The position numbers and the translations under genes were made by a program. 64,000 nt of DNA from an uncultured Alphaproteobacteria bacterium (GTDB lineage: Bacteria > Pseudomonadota > Alphaproteobacteria > HIMB59): positions 1 through 64,000 of the forward strand of contig CABYGG010000003.1 in NCBI GenBank assembly GCA_902518505.1. Reading direction: 5' to 3'. The notes under the pieces were generated by a model. That model searched no databases. It saw only the letters and a program-made list of their open reading frames with translations, and was not told the origin of the DNA. Positions 9,026 to 20,059 of the stretch are shown here, piece after piece. Numbering within the stretch: the first letter of the stretch is position 1; each line of letters opens with the position of its first letter.

Positions 9026-10414
9026 TTATTTGAAAAGATTATCTACTAAATTAATTAAAGGGTCTGGATAGATGAAAAATAAAGTTATAATTAATCCAGA
9101 TGATATAAATATAACTTTGCCTGTTTTGTTATTATCATCTAGTAACTCTATTTCTGATTTATTGAAAAACATATTCTTAATAATTGTTAAGTAATAGAAC
9201 GCGGCAATTACTGAACTTAAAACAGCAATAATTGACAATAAAATGAATCCATCGTTTATAGAAGCTGAAAGAATGAAGAACTTTGCGAAGAACCCTGCAA
9301 AAGGTGGTATTCCTGCGAGAGAAAAGAAAAACACCAACATGCTTATGGATTTTGAATTTGAGGTAAATCTTAGACCTTTGAGTTGGGATATTTTTGTAAA
9401 TTCCCCATCTACAGTTCTCAAGTTCAGTAAAACAGCAAAAATACCAAAAGTAGTAATCAGATAAATAATCAAGTAAAAAAATATTGTACCCTCAGACATA
9501 AATTGATAACTCATTATTCCGAGAAGCATAAATCCAATGTGGTTGATAGAGCTAAAGGCTAGAAGTCTTTTTATAACTTTTTGTGTAATGGCTCCATATA
9601 CTCCTACTAATAATGAAATAGCACATACCATTTGAAAAATGTAATTAAGAGATTTGATATCAGAAATGTTAAGTTCTTGATAAACTCTGAATAAAAATAT
9701 TAATGATGCAAATTTAGGTAAAGTTGCAAAAAAGAGTGTAGATATAGTTGGAGATCCTTCGTACACATCAGGTGTCCAAATATGAAATGGAGCAGCAGAA
9801 ACTTTAAAAAATAAAGAAATAAGAACTAATGATAATCCTATTTCACTTATTGCAGTGAAATTATCTAGGTTTTGTATATTAAAAGACCCAGTATCGTAAT
9901 AAATCATTGAAATACCAAATAAAAGAAATCCTGATGATAAAGCACCAAGAGAAAAATATTTTATACCTGCTTCATTTGAAGATAAATTTTTAGTATTGAA
10001 AGCAGCCATCAAGTACAAGGATAAAGATTGTAACTCTAAACCAATAAAAGCTGTTAAAAAATTATTACTAGAAATTAGAACAAATGAGCCAAGAATAGCA
10101 AACAGTAAAAATAACACATATTCGTATCTGTATAAATTTTCATTCTTCAAGGGTCTTTTTAACAGTAAAATGAATATGATTGAGCCAATAGATAAAATAA
10201 TCTTAGATAAAACAAATAAGTTAATCGTATTAAGTGATATTTGTGTGGAGCTATAAAAATCTTTTCCATAATTTAAAAGTAAAATACTCAACAAAATGAA
10301 ACCTAAGGTATTTAAAGATATAGCCCTGTCCTTATTAAATAATCCAAAACATAAAGTTATTAAAATCAAAGATAAAATAAAAATTTCTGGTATGAATTGA
10401 AATAAATTAATCAT
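9026..10414 (-). CDS. nuoN: NADH-quinone oxidoreductase subunit N
   Basis: Antiporter-like proton-pumping subunit in the membrane arm of complex I. A 462-residue, multi-helix protein with the Mrp-type core: a conserved glutamate helix (FIGLELQSLSLYLM, about residues 123-136) and the broken-helix lysine region around FKVSAAPFHIWTPDVYEG (about 202-219). It is the last of the fourteen nuo genes, with its start touching the stop of nuoM. Confidence 0.96.
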   Translation of the reverse strand: MINLFQFIPEIFILSLILITLCFGLFNKDRAISLNTLGFILLSILLLNYGKDFYSSTQISLNTINLFVLSKIILSIGSIIFILLLKRPLKNENLYRYEYVLFLLFAILGSFVLISSNNFLTAFIGLELQSLSLYLMAAFNTKNLSSNEAGIKYFSLGALSSGFLLFGISMIYYDTGSFNIQNLDNFTAISEIGLSLVLISLFFKVSAAPFHIWTPDVYEGSPTISTLFFATLPKFASLIFLFRVYQELNISDIKSLNYIFQMVCAISLLVGVYGAITQKVIKRLLAFSSINHIGFMLLGIMSYQFMSEGTIFFYLIIYLITTFGIFAVLLNLRTVDGEFTKISQLKGLRFTSNSKSISMLVFFFSLAGIPPFAGFFAKFFILSASINDGFILLSIIAVLSSVIAAFYYLTIIKNMFFNKSEIELLDDNNKTGKVIFISSGLIITLFFIYPDPLINLVDNLFK

Positions 10415-11868
10415 TATATAATGCTTAAGGAAATACTCTTATTTATCATTTCAAATAATAGTTTTGGATAAATCCCTAAAAGCATTGTGAGAAATGCTAA
10501 ACAGGAGAAGTAGAAAATTTCAATATTTGTTAAATCAGCTAATTGCTTGATATCTGATTTTAAATCTCCGAAATTAATATTTTTGTACAATAAGAGCATG
10601 TATGAAGCTCCTAAGATTACTCCAATAGCAGTAAAAAAAGTAAGATAAACACTAACACTTATAGTTGACATTATAACTAAGAACTCCCCAACAAAACCAC
10701 TAGTTCCAGGAAGACCCACAGATGAGAGCATAAAAACCATAAAAAAGAATGAATATTTAGGCATTACATTTGTTACGCCACTATAATCAGATATCATTCT
10801 GGTGTGATGTCTTTCGTATACCACACCAACTATTAAAAATAATGCTGCAGAAACAATACCATGACTTATCATCTGAAAATACGCACCATTAATTCCATCT
10901 TGAGTTAAAGTGAAAATGCCAATGGTGACAAATCCCATATGAGCAACAGAGGAATAGGCAATCATTTTTTTCATATCTAGTTGTCTTAGAGCTACGATTG
11001 AAGTGTAAACAATAGCTACACAACTTAGTGCAAAAATCATTGGTTGAAAATAAATTGAGGCATACTCAAAAAAAGGTAAGGATAGTCTTATAAAACCGTA
11101 TGCACCTAATTTAAGAAGCACACCAGCTAAAATTACTGAACCACTCGTGGGCGCTTGAACGTGCGCATCAGGTAACCATGTATGAAAAGGAAACATCGGT
11201 ACTTTTACTGCAAAAGATGCAAAAAAACATAAAAAGAGAACCAACTCTATTTGCTGATCAAATGTAAAGTCCGAAATTAACTCAATATTGCCTGATTTCA
11301 CTTTAGAAATAATATAAATAATCGCAAGTAACATTAAAACAGATCCTGCTAGTGTGTAGAGAAAAAATTTGAAAGTAGCATAAAGTCTATTTTCTCCTCC
11401 CCAAATTCCAATAATCAAAAACATTGGGATTAAAACAGCTTCAAAGAAAACGTAAAAAATTACAATATCAATACTAACAAATACTCCTATAATAAAACTC
11501 TCAAGCAATAAAAAATAAATTACAAATTCTTTGGTTCTATTTTGAATAGAGTTAATTGAACACAATAAACAAATAGGGACTAAGAAGGTAGTTAGTAATA
11601 TAAGTGGTATTGAAACACCATCAACTCCGACATAGTAATTTATATCAAATTTATCAAACCAAGTATGAAACTCAATAAATTGATAACCATTTTTGGATTT
11701 ATCATAAAAAATTGGCAATAACAAACTAAGAAGAAATTCACCTGTTGTTATCCATAAACCTGATAGAAAAATAGTTTTGTTTTTGAGTTGCGTGCTACTT
11801 GAAAGTGAAAGTGTTAATGCTCCTATAATAGGTGTTAGGATTAACAGTGATAATATTGGGAAACTCAT
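10414..11868 (-). CDS. nuoM: NADH-quinone oxidoreductase subunit M
   Basis: Antiporter-like proton-pumping subunit of complex I. 484 residues with about 14 transmembrane helices. The conserved helix-5 glutamate is in FYVFFEAVLIPMF (about residues 138-150), and the pump-channel motif FHTWLPDAHVQAPTSGS lies near 228-244. It sits between nuoL and nuoN with one-base spacing at each side, in the invariant L-M-N order. Confidence 0.97.
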   Translation of the reverse strand: MSFPILSLLILTPIIGALTLSLSSSTQLKNKTIFLSGLWITTGEFLLSLLLPIFYDKSKNGYQFIEFHTWFDKFDINYYVGVDGVSIPLILLTTFLVPICLLCSINSIQNRTKEFVIYFLLLESFIIGVFVSIDIVIFYVFFEAVLIPMFLIIGIWGGENRLYATFKFFLYTLAGSVLMLLAIIYIISKVKSGNIELISDFTFDQQIELVLFLCFFASFAVKVPMFPFHTWLPDAHVQAPTSGSVILAGVLLKLGAYGFIRLSLPFFEYASIYFQPMIFALSCVAIVYTSIVALRQLDMKKMIAYSSVAHMGFVTIGIFTLTQDGINGAYFQMISHGIVSAALFLIVGVVYERHHTRMISDYSGVTNVMPKYSFFFMVFMLSSVGLPGTSGFVGEFLVIMSTISVSVYLTFFTAIGVILGASYMLLLYKNINFGDLKSDIKQLADLTNIEIFYFSCLAFLTMLLGIYPKLLFEMINKSISLSII

Positions 11869-11869
11869 C

Positions 11870-13786
11870 CTAGGTTATGGATATATAAAAAATGATAGTT
11901 ATAAAGAGTGTGAAACCAGAAATTATTATAAAAGTGTAATCGAAAATATACCCTGTTTGTATCCTTTTAAATGCTTTTGAAATTGTAGAAACTATCGAGG
12001 CACTTCCATTTGGTAAATACTTATCAATTATAGCTTGGTCTATTTTAGTCCATAAAAACTTGCCTAAATTGTAAAGTGGTAAAACAAAAATTTTATTATA
12101 AAGTTCATCAAAATACCATTTGTTCAAAATAAAATTATAGATTGAGTAAAACCGTTTTTTTAAGTCAGTAAGTTTATTTAAATTATAACCATAATAATAA
12201 ACTGCCAACCCTATACCAAAAGCTACCAAAGATTTTGATAAAATTGGATAAAAAGAGGAGTAATACTGCTTATCTTGACTCAAAAATATTATTCCGTTCC
12301 AGAAATTTTTTGAATTATATCCTGCTAATAAATCGTTTAGGAAGAAGCCTGCTAGAATTGCTCCTACGGAAAGTAATAATAATGGAACTAACATAAAAGG
12401 ACCGGATTCATGAATTTTTTCATAATCATAAGATCCATTATAATTCCCATGAAACACCTTAAATATGAGCCTGAACGAGTAAAATGCGGTCATGGCAGAG
12501 ACTATAGCTAAAATTACATAAACCAACGGGCCTAAAGTAATTAAGTTAAATGATGAACTTAAAATTAGATCTTTTGAAAAGTAACCTGATGAATATGGAA
12601 AACCTATAATAGCTAGTGTACCAATCCACATCATTACTGCAGTGATTTTCATCTTTGAAAAAAGATTTCCCATTTTATCCATATCTTGCTCATCGTGAAC
12701 ACCATGAATAACAGATCCTGAGGATAAAAAGAGTAATGCCTTAAAATAACCATGTGTTATTAAATGAAAAATTGCGATATTAAATGCGCCTAAACCACAA
12801 GCCACAAACATAAAACCCAACTGACTACAAGTTGAATAAGCTATTACCTTTTTTATATCTTTTTGAAAAAAGCCAACTGATGCAGCAAAGAATGCTGTTA
12901 ATAGACCTATTATTAAAACAAAAGTCATTATGAAGTCAGACATGACCATTAATTCTGAAAATCTTACAGTCAAGAAAACACCAGCTGTGACCATAGTTGC
13001 TGCATGAATTAATGCTGAGACAGGTGTAGGTCCCTCCATAGCATCAGGTAACCATGTATGAAAGCCAAACTGTGCAGATTTTCCCATAGCGCCTACGAAA
13101 AGGAAAAAACAAGAAAAAATTAAAGCATTAATTTCAAATCCTAAAAAATTAATTTGATAACTAAATAATTTCTCTCTCCCTGCAATTATTTCATTAATAG
13201 ATAATGTGTCTAAAAATATATAGAGCGTTGCAATACCGATGAGAAATCCAAAATCAGCAACCCTGTTTACTAAAAAAGCTTTCATTGCAGCTAAATTTGC
13301 AGATTTCTTATGATGCCAGAAACCTATCAATAAATAAGAGGCTAGACCAACACCCTCCCATCCAAAAAATAATTGAATTAAATTATCACTTACAACTAAT
13401 GCAACCATACAAAAGGTAAATAGACTCAAATAAGTCATGAACCTTACTTTTGAGTTATCATGAGACATGTACTCAATTGAATAAATATGAACCAATGCAG
13501 AAACTGTAAGAACAAGTGTTAACATCAAAAGAGAAAGAGAATTAACAGAAATTCCCCAATTAAAGAACTGACCAGAAACAAAAAACCACTCTAGGACAGG
13601 AATTATAATTTCGGACGATGAAGAACTAGAAAAACTGATAAATAAGAACCAACTTAAAATAGCTGCTATAGATATTAGAGTAGAAGAGAAATATTGGGCA
13701 GTTTTTTCACCTAATAACACTCCAAAAGGATATGTAAAAATGGTTGAAATTAGAGGAAGAAAAAAAAGTAATTTATAACTTAACAT
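11870..13786 (-). CDS. nuoL: NADH-quinone oxidoreductase subunit L
   Basis: The distal antiporter-like subunit of complex I, with the long amphipathic lateral helix at its C-terminus. 638 residues; FGWEGVGLASYLLIGFW near residue 141 contains the channel glutamate, and FHTWLPDAMEGPTPVSALIH near 243 the lysine/proline-rich core. The C-terminal charged segment from about residue 540, followed by a final membrane anchor, fits helix HL. It shares the nuoK stop region. Confidence 0.97.
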   Translation of the reverse strand: MLSYKLLFFLPLISTIFTYPFGVLLGEKTAQYFSSTLISIAAILSWFLFISFSSSSSSEIIIPVLEWFFVSGQFFNWGISVNSLSLLMLTLVLTVSALVHIYSIEYMSHDNSKVRFMTYLSLFTFCMVALVVSDNLIQLFFGWEGVGLASYLLIGFWHHKKSANLAAMKAFLVNRVADFGFLIGIATLYIFLDTLSINEIIAGREKLFSYQINFLGFEINALIFSCFFLFVGAMGKSAQFGFHTWLPDAMEGPTPVSALIHAATMVTAGVFLTVRFSELMVMSDFIMTFVLIIGLLTAFFAASVGFFQKDIKKVIAYSTCSQLGFMFVACGLGAFNIAIFHLITHGYFKALLFLSSGSVIHGVHDEQDMDKMGNLFSKMKITAVMMWIGTLAIIGFPYSSGYFSKDLILSSSFNLITLGPLVYVILAIVSAMTAFYSFRLIFKVFHGNYNGSYDYEKIHESGPFMLVPLLLLSVGAILAGFFLNDLLAGYNSKNFWNGIIFLSQDKQYYSSFYPILSKSLVAFGIGLAVYYYGYNLNKLTDLKKRFYSIYNFILNKWYFDELYNKIFVLPLYNLGKFLWTKIDQAIIDKYLPNGSASIVSTISKAFKRIQTGYIFDYTFIIISGFTLFITIIFYISIT

Positions 13787-14097
13787 TAATCTTTTAGTTG
13801 ATTGATTTGAGTAATATCAATCTCTCCCTTATTTCTGAAATAAATAACCAATATAGCTAAGCCAATGGCTGCTTCTGCAGCGGCAATAGTTAAAATAAAA
13901 ATGGAGAATACCTGACCATTAATATCATTTAGGAAAACCGAAGCTGATACAAAATTAATATTTGCAGCCAATAATATAATTTCAATACACATTAAAATTA
14001 GGATCATATTTCTTCTGTTTAAAAATAATCCGAAGCATCCAATAATAAAAACAATTAAAGAAAGTATGAAGAAATGATTATACGTAAGGCTAGTCAT
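13786..14097 (-). CDS. nuoK: NADH-quinone oxidoreductase subunit K
   Basis: Small three-helix membrane subunit of complex I, corresponding to ND4L. I chose the ATG at 14097 (MTSLTYNH), giving 103 residues, because it has a GAAGG Shine-Dalgarno upstream and matches the usual 100-102. The frame stays open 15 bases further to 14112, but that start lacks support. Conserved glutamates in the membrane segments appear in CIEIILLAANINF and AAAEAAIGLAIL. It overlaps nuoJ by 8 bases. Confidence 0.95.
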   Translation of the reverse strand: MTSLTYNHFFILSLIVFIIGCFGLFLNRRNMILILMCIEIILLAANINFVSASVFLNDINGQVFSIFILTIAAAEAAIGLAILVIYFRNKGEIDITQINQLKD

Positions 14098-14689
14098 CTT
14101 TAATACCTTCACCAGACTTAATTTTTACTAGTATTACTCTATCTTCGGCTGTAGTTGAGTTTTGTCTTTCTATGTTTTGTCTTTTAATGGTTGGTCTATA
14201 CACATGTGTTAGAACAATTGCACCAATCATAGCAAGTAACAAAACGATACCACTTAACTGAAAATCGATAAAATACTCTGTGTAAAGCACATCTCCAATT
14301 TGCTCAGTATTATTTTTAGACCTAATGAAGGTGTCTAAATTATCTTTTGAAGTTTTAAATACAGTTAAATAAATTATTTCAGCTAAAATTATGCCAGCAA
14401 AAAGTAATGCAAGGGGTATATATCTTTTTATATTAAACATTAAAGTTGTGATTTGAATATCGAGCATCATCACAACAAAAAGAAATAGTATAGCTACTGC
14501 TCCTATATAAACAATCGCAAGAATAATACCAACGAACTCTGCGCCAATAAGAATAAATAGAAAAGTAGAATTTAGAAACGCAAGTACAAGAAAAAGTACA
14601 GAGTTAACTGGGTTTTTTGAAAATATTACAAATATACATGTGGTGATCAAAAATGCTGCAAACAAAAAAAAAGAGCCAACAAGGAACAT
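14090..14689 (-). CDS. nuoJ: NADH-quinone oxidoreductase subunit J
   Basis: Five-helix membrane subunit of complex I, corresponding to ND6, which contains the pi-bulge helix involved in coupling. 199 residues; the conserved VYIGAVAILFLFVVMML lies near 60-76. The C-terminal tail after the last helix (RPTIKRQNIERQ) is charged and cytoplasmic. The junction with nuoI is a one-base overlap. Confidence 0.95.
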   Translation of the reverse strand: MFLVGSFFLFAAFLITTCIFVIFSKNPVNSVLFLVLAFLNSTFLFILIGAEFVGIILAIVYIGAVAILFLFVVMMLDIQITTLMFNIKRYIPLALLFAGIILAEIIYLTVFKTSKDNLDTFIRSKNNTEQIGDVLYTEYFIDFQLSGIVLLLAMIGAIVLTHVYRPTIKRQNIERQNSTTAEDRVILVKIKSGEGIKDD

Positions 14690-15177
14690 TATCTATATTT
14701 ACTGTCCCTTTTTAAATTTTCGCTAATTTGTTTTTCCCAAATATCTCCGTTTCGTAAAAGCTTTTCCTTGTCATAAAGTAATTCTTCTCTTGTTTCAGTT
14801 GCGTATTCAAAATTGGGTCCTTCAACAATTGCATCTACTGGGCACGCCTCTTCGCATAAACCACAATAAATACACTTAGTCATATCAATGTCATATCGGG
14901 TAGTTCTTCTGCTTCCGTCAGGTTTTGGTTCTGCTTCAATTGTTATTGCTTGAGCAGGGCAAACTGCTTCACATAACTTACATGCAATACACCTTTCCTC
15001 ACCATTTGGATATCTTCTCAAAGCATGTTCTCCCCTGAAGCGAGGACTAATAGGACCTTTTTGATTAGGGTAATTAAGAGTGACTTTTGGCTTAAAAAAA
15101 TAAGTTATCGTTAATTTCAAACCTTTCATTAATTCGAAAAGGGTAAAGGATTTAATGTATTTAATTAATGTTGTCAT
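14689..15177 (-). CDS. nuoI: NADH-quinone oxidoreductase subunit I (two 4Fe-4S clusters)
   Basis: Ferredoxin-like subunit carrying clusters N6a and N6b of the peripheral arm. Two CxxCxxCxxxCP motifs are present: [12 protein letters not shown] (about residues 63-74) and [12 protein letters not shown] (about 102-113). The N-terminal amphipathic segment and [17 protein letters not shown] are typical of TYKY-type subunits. 162 residues, normal length. Confidence 0.97.
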   Translation of the reverse strand: MTTLIKYIKSFTLFELMKGLKLTITYFFKPKVTLNYPNQKGPISPRFRGEHALRRYPNGEERCIACKLCEAVCPAQAITIEAEPKPDGSRRTTRYDIDMTKCIYCGLCEEACPVDAIVEGPNFEYATETREELLYDKEKLLRNGDIWEKQISENLKRDSKYR

Positions 15178-15179
15178 TG

Positions 15180-16178
15180 CTAGTTAGGTAATAGTCCAAA
15201 GTAAAATAAAAATGCTGATGTAATAACTACCCAAATCAAAGTAAAAGGTAGAAAGATTTTCCAACCTAGTCGCATAAGTTGATCATATCTATATCTTGGA
15301 AAAGTTGCTCTAACCCATAAAAACACGAAAAGAATTAAAAATACTTTAATTACAAACCAGAATATTCCAGGAATTGCGTTTAAAGGGAATATATCTATTG
15401 GTGGGTACCAACCACCTAAAAATAGAATTACAGTTAAGGAACTCATTAAAATCATATTGGCGTATTCTGCTAAAAAAAATAAGCCAAATGATATTGAGGA
15501 GTATTCGGTAAAAAAACCTGCAACTAATGTGGCTTCATCTTCAGGCAAATCAAATGGGAGTCTATTTGTTTCAGCTAATGCTGAAATTATAAATATAACA
15601 AACATAGGTAACAGTGGTATGGCAAACCACATATTCTTTTGACTCTCTACAATATCAATTAAATTTAATGAGCCGACACAAATTAAGACTGTTATGATTA
15701 CAAACCCTATTGATACTTCATAAGAAATCATCTGAGCTGCTGATCTCAATGCCCCTAAAAATGGATACTTAGAATTACTGGCCCAACCAGCGATAATGAC
15801 CCCATAAACACCAAAAGATGACACAGCGAACAAATATAGAATGCCTATATTTATATTTGCTATAACATAAGTAGAGCTAATTGGGATAACAGCCCAAGCT
15901 ATCAAACTTAATATTAAAGTAAGCATAGGCGCAAAGATAAAAAGGAACTTGTTTGAGCTAGATGGAAGTAAATTCTCCTTGGTGAGTAATTTTAAGACAT
16001 CAGCAAAACTCTGTAGTATTCCGAATGGTCCAACAACGTTAGGGCCTTTTCTTAATTGAACAGCTCCAAGCACTTTTCTTTCTAAGTAAACTAATAATGC
16101 AACAGAAACTAGGACAGGGACAACGAAACTAAATATTTTTAAAATACCAATCGTTAACTCAAAAGATAAACTTGTCAT
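15180..16178 (-). CDS. nuoH: NADH-quinone oxidoreductase subunit H
   Basis: Membrane subunit (ND1) that forms the quinone-binding chamber with NuoB and NuoD. 332 residues with eight to nine helices. Key motifs are [19 protein letters not shown] (about residues 33-51) and [20 protein letters not shown] (about 202-221) with its conserved acidic residues. It stops with TAG, useful evidence that UAG is a normal stop codon in this genome. Confidence 0.97.
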   Translation of the reverse strand: MTSLSFELTIGILKIFSFVVPVLVSVALLVYLERKVLGAVQLRKGPNVVGPFGILQSFADVLKLLTKENLLPSSSNKFLFIFAPMLTLILSLIAWAVIPISSTYVIANINIGILYLFAVSSFGVYGVIIAGWASNSKYPFLGALRSAAQMISYEVSIGFVIITVLICVGSLNLIDIVESQKNMWFAIPLLPMFVIFIISALAETNRLPFDLPEDEATLVAGFFTEYSSISFGLFFLAEYANMILMSSLTVILFLGGWYPPIDIFPLNAIPGIFWFVIKVFLILFVFLWVRATFPRYRYDQLMRLGWKIFLPFTLIWVVITSAFLFYFGLLPN

Positions 16179-18211
16179 TATGCTGATTTCTCCAAAAGAG
16201 ATGGAGTTGAAGTTATTTCCTCAACACATTTAGCCATAGTGACCGAATTTTTTGAAATCACATCTGACATATAAAAATTACTTATAGGATATTCTGCCTT
16301 ACAATCTTCAAATTCAATATCTGGTGTAATTGAAGTTGAATTTTCAACAGCAATAATTTCATGATAATCAGACAGAATTGGGTGTTTGTCAAATAACTCA
16401 GATCTTAATTGTTCAAAAGTATTTGGGATAAAATCAAAAGATAATTCATCAGATAATTTTTTTAGTATCGACCACTCCTCTTTAGCGGATCCAATTGGAT
16501 TATGGCATTTTTTTGCTTCTTGAGGTCTGCCTTCAATATTTACAAAAGTACCATTTTTCTCTGTATAAAGAGGGGTTGGCAAAACAATATCAGACCCCAT
16601 CGCTCCATCATCACCATGATGGCCAAAATAAACTTTAAAACAGTTATTGAATTGCTCGTTGGCAATATGTTCTGAACCAAATGAAAGAACCAATTCAAAA
16701 TTATCTTTTTTTAAATTAGAAAACGGCTCACAAAGTTTATTAGTAGTATTGCCTATAATCAATTGGCCCACACGTGAGGCATATGGATTTAAAAAATTTA
16801 GATTATTTTTTTCTTTTGTAATAACTTTGTATTTATCAGCATATGAAAAAATTGATTTTAAAGTTTTAATATTTTTAATTTTATTTAAAAACGCAGAGCC
16901 AATAATTATAAGAGGGTTTGTAGATTTTTTTAAAGCTTTTATTAGATTTTCATTATTTAAACTTGATAAACTCTCTCCTAGATACTCTGTTTTATAGTTC
17001 AAAGATATATTTTCACCAATGTTAAATACTTTTGAGTCATTATTGTAAGCTTTAAATATCTTATGATTTATAATTGGTGTTTCTATTTTTGGGTTTGTTC
17101 CTAAAAGTATAATTAAATCAGAATTTTCTATATCGTTTAAAGGTGTGTTAAAACGATAACTATCTAAGCTTTCTAGGACAGCATGATTATCAGTTCGGCA
17201 CTCCACATTGTCTTTTCCATAATTTGACATAAATTTTTTGATTGCATATCCGGTTTCTAAATCTACGTGCTCACCAATCAAAGCTAATGGTTTTAGAGTT
17301 TTTAATTTATCTTTTAAAACTTTTAATGACTCTTCCCAATTTGATATTGATAATTTTTGGTTTTCTTTAATGTAGGGTGTGTCTATTCTTTGTTGGTAGT
17401 AACCATCATAGTTAAATCGAACTTTATCTGATATCCACTCTTCATTTATGTATTCATTTGTTCTTGGTGTAACTCTTAAAATCTCCTCCGCTCTACTATC
17501 GACTCTGATATTAGAACCAACACTATCGAAGATATCGATTGAGTCAGTACGTTTTAGCTCCCAAGGACGTGCTTTAAATTGATATGGCTTACTAGTAAGT
17601 GCTCCTACAGGGCATAAATCAATTACGTTTCCTGAAAGCTCTGAAGTGATTGATTGTTCAAGGTAAGTGGTAATTTCTGCATTCTCGCCCCTACCTAACA
17701 TACCTAATTCTGGGACTCCGGCTACTTCAGTGGCAAATCTTACACACCTAGTGCAATGGATACATCTAGTCATTATAGTGTTTACCAGAGGTCCCATATT
17801 TTTATTATCTACAGCCCTTTTATTCTCTTTATATCTGGATTTGTCGAAACCGTAGTACATGGCCTGATCCTGTAAATCGCATTCCCCACCTTGATCACAT
17901 ATTGGGCAATCCAAGGGGTGATTAATTAATAAAAACTCCATTACACCTTTTCTACCTGCATTTACTTTTTCAGAATTGGTAATTATCGACATGCCCTCCA
18001 TTAGAGGCATAGTGCAGGAAGATACTAATTTTGGAGCTTTTTCTATTTCTACTAAACACATTCTACAGTTACCAGCTATAGAGAGTTTGTCGTGATAGCA
18101 AAATCTTGGAATTTCTTCACCAGCGATTTCACAGGCTTGCATCACAGTCAGATTTTTATCTACCTGAATCTCTTTTTGATTAACTTTAATATTTATTAGA
18201 TCGTCACTCAT
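16178..18211 (-). CDS. nuoG: NADH-quinone oxidoreductase subunit G
   Basis: Iron-sulfur subunit of the NADH-oxidising module. It shows the 2Fe-2S cluster cysteines ([15 protein letters not shown], about residues 38-52), the His-plus-three-Cys cluster ([17 protein letters not shown]), and a 4Fe-4S ferredoxin motif ([10 protein letters not shown]) with a distant [11 protein letters not shown] molybdopterin-oxidoreductase-like domain follows from about residue 215 to 650 without a cofactor role. 677 residues, typical of alphaproteobacteria. Confidence 0.96.
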   Translation of the reverse strand: MSDDLINIKVNQKEIQVDKNLTVMQACEIAGEEIPRFCYHDKLSIAGNCRMCLVEIEKAPKLVSSCTMPLMEGMSIITNSEKVNAGRKGVMEFLLINHPLDCPICDQGGECDLQDQAMYYGFDKSRYKENKRAVDNKNMGPLVNTIMTRCIHCTRCVRFATEVAGVPELGMLGRGENAEITTYLEQSITSELSGNVIDLCPVGALTSKPYQFKARPWELKRTDSIDIFDSVGSNIRVDSRAEEILRVTPRTNEYINEEWISDKVRFNYDGYYQQRIDTPYIKENQKLSISNWEESLKVLKDKLKTLKPLALIGEHVDLETGYAIKKFMSNYGKDNVECRTDNHAVLESLDSYRFNTPLNDIENSDLIILLGTNPKIETPIINHKIFKAYNNDSKVFNIGENISLNYKTEYLGESLSSLNNENLIKALKKSTNPLIIIGSAFLNKIKNIKTLKSIFSYADKYKVITKEKNNLNFLNPYASRVGQLIIGNTTNKLCEPFSNLKKDNFELVLSFGSEHIANEQFNNCFKVYFGHHGDDGAMGSDIVLPTPLYTEKNGTFVNIEGRPQEAKKCHNPIGSAKEEWSILKKLSDELSFDFIPNTFEQLRSELFDKHPILSDYHEIIAVENSTSITPDIEFEDCKAEYPISNFYMSDVISKNSVTMAKCVEEITSTPSLLEKSA

Positions 18212-19479
18212 GAAGCTTTTAACTTTTTATTGTATTTACTTATTAACTCTGATTTAAAATTTTTAATGAGTCCTTGTATAGGCCAAGCTGCTGCATCTCC
18301 TAAAGCACAGATAGTATGACCCTCTACTTGCTTTGTAACATTTTCTAAAAGCTCTATTTGTTCAGGAGATATCTCTCCTCTAACTAATCTCTGCATCATT
18401 CTATGCATCCAGCCTGTTCCTTCTCTACAAGGTGTACATTGACCACAACTTTCATGTTTGTAAAAGTGAGCAAATCTCTCAATCACCTCAGCAATATCAT
18501 TATTCTTGTTAACAACAATCACTCCTGCTGTACCTAAACCTGAGCCATTAGCTTTTAGATCATCAAAATTCATTAGAACTGACTCACAAATATTTTTTGG
18601 AAGCATTGGGGTACTAGAACCTCCTGGTACTATCGCCTTTAAATTATCCCATCCTCCCTCAACTCCATCACAATACTTTTCTACTAATTCTTTAAGTGGT
18701 ATTCCCATTTCCTCTTCTATTGTGCATGGTTTATTAACGTTACCAGATATGCAAAAAATTTTTGTGCCTGTATTATTTTCAGCGCCAATTGACTTAAACC
18801 AATCTGGGCCTCTTCTTAAAATAGTTGGAACTACTGCGATTGACTCAACATTGTTAATAGTTGTTGGCATACCATACAAACCTACACCAGCAGGAAAAGG
18901 AGGTTTTAATCTTGGTTGTCCTTTTTTTCCCTCTAAACTCTCTAAAAGAGCTGTCTCTTCTCCACATATGTAAGCACCAGCACCTCTGTGAACATAAAGA
19001 TCAAAATCAAATCCGCTACCACAAGCATTTTTTCCGATGAAACCTTGTTCATAAGCCTCTTCAATTGCCTTTTCTAATTGGACATATTCGTGATGGTATT
19101 CGCCCCTAATGTATATGTAACATTTAGTGGCTTGAATTGCGTATGAAGCTATCAAGCACCCTTCTACAAGAGTATGCGGGTCATTTCTAATAATTTCTCT
19201 ATCTTTGCAAGTACCAGGTTCAGACTCATCAGCATTTACAACCAAATAATGCTGTTTACCAGTATTCTTTGGCATGAATGACCATTTAAGACCTGTAGAA
19301 AATCCAGCTCCACCTCTTCCTCTTAACTGACTGGATTTGACTAATTCGATAATATCATTTTGATCTTTAGACAAAATTTCTTTTGTGTTTGACCAGGAGC
19401 CTCTTTTTAAAGCTCCCTCTATGAAGGGTTCATGAAAACCATGAAGGTTTTGAAAAACTTTATCTTTTTCATTAAGCAT
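18208..19479 (-). CDS. nuoF: NADH-quinone oxidoreductase subunit F (NADH and FMN site)
   Basis: Binds NADH and FMN and carries 4Fe-4S cluster N3. The [13 protein letters not shown] glycine loop and the C-terminal [12 protein letters not shown] cluster motif are clear. I place the start at ATG 19479 ([12 protein letters not shown]), not at the upstream ATG at 19518, because AGGAG lies about nine bases before it and it leaves a normal 8-base overlap with nuoE. The product is 423 residues, the usual size. Confidence 0.95.
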   Translation of the reverse strand: MLNEKDKVFQNLHGFHEPFIEGALKRGSWSNTKEILSKDQNDIIELVKSSQLRGRGGAGFSTGLKWSFMPKNTGKQHYLVVNADESEPGTCKDREIIRNDPHTLVEGCLIASYAIQATKCYIYIRGEYHHEYVQLEKAIEEAYEQGFIGKNACGSGFDFDLYVHRGAGAYICGEETALLESLEGKKGQPRLKPPFPAGVGLYGMPTTINNVESIAVVPTILRRGPDWFKSIGAENNTGTKIFCISGNVNKPCTIEEEMGIPLKELVEKYCDGVEGGWDNLKAIVPGGSSTPMLPKNICESVLMNFDDLKANGSGLGTAGVIVVNKNNDIAEVIERFAHFYKHESCGQCTPCREGTGWMHRMMQRLVRGEISPEQIELLENVTKQVEGHTICALGDAAAWPIQGLIKNFKSELISKYNKKLKAS

Positions 19480-20059
19480 TTTCTGAACTTCTCCTACCTT
19501 TTTGAGAGCCAATAACATTTGGTTTTCCCTCTTTAATATTGTCTATAATTTTTTTTGTAGACTCTTCATCTAAATCCTCAAAGAAGTCATTATTGATTTG
19601 TATCATAGGTCCATTTGAGCAAGCACCTAGACACTCTACTTCAACAACTGTAAATTTATTATCGTCACTGGTATCATTAATTTCACATTTTGTTTCTTTA
19701 CAAATAGTTTCCGTAATCTTATTTGAACCTCTAAGCCAACAAGGAGAGGTTCTACAAATCTGAACAAGATTTTCTCCAACAGGTCTTGTATTGTACATTG
19801 AATAAAATGAGGCCACTTCTGTGACTCTTATTTTAGGCATATTTAAAGTTTCAGCGATTGTTTCTATACATTCGATACTTATCCAATTATTGTTTTGCTC
19901 TTGAGCCAAATAGAGAAGAGGCATAACTGCGCTTTGTTCTCTGCCTTTAGGGTATTTAGAAATTATATTTTTGATTGATCTTAGATTATCTTTTGACCAA
20001 GAAAATTTTTCGCCTGATCTAGAAAAATTATTTGATAAACCTGGATGATTACCGCTCAT
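19472..20059 (-). CDS. nuoE: NADH-quinone oxidoreductase subunit E
   Basis: Thioredoxin-like 2Fe-2S subunit (cluster N1a) that pairs with NuoF in the NADH dehydrogenase module. Cluster cysteines appear in [11 protein letters not shown] and in CLGACSNGP. The N-terminal helical domain includes [19 protein letters not shown], typical of the family. 195 residues. Four-base overlap with nuoD and eight with nuoF. Confidence 0.96.
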   Translation of the reverse strand: MSGNHPGLSNNFSRSGEKFSWSKDNLRSIKNIISKYPKGREQSAVMPLLYLAQEQNNNWISIECIETIAETLNMPKIRVTEVASFYSMYNTRPVGENLVQICRTSPCWLRGSNKITETICKETKCEINDTSDDNKFTVVEVECLGACSNGPMIQINNDFFEDLDEESTKKIIDNIKEGKPNVIGSQKGRRSSENA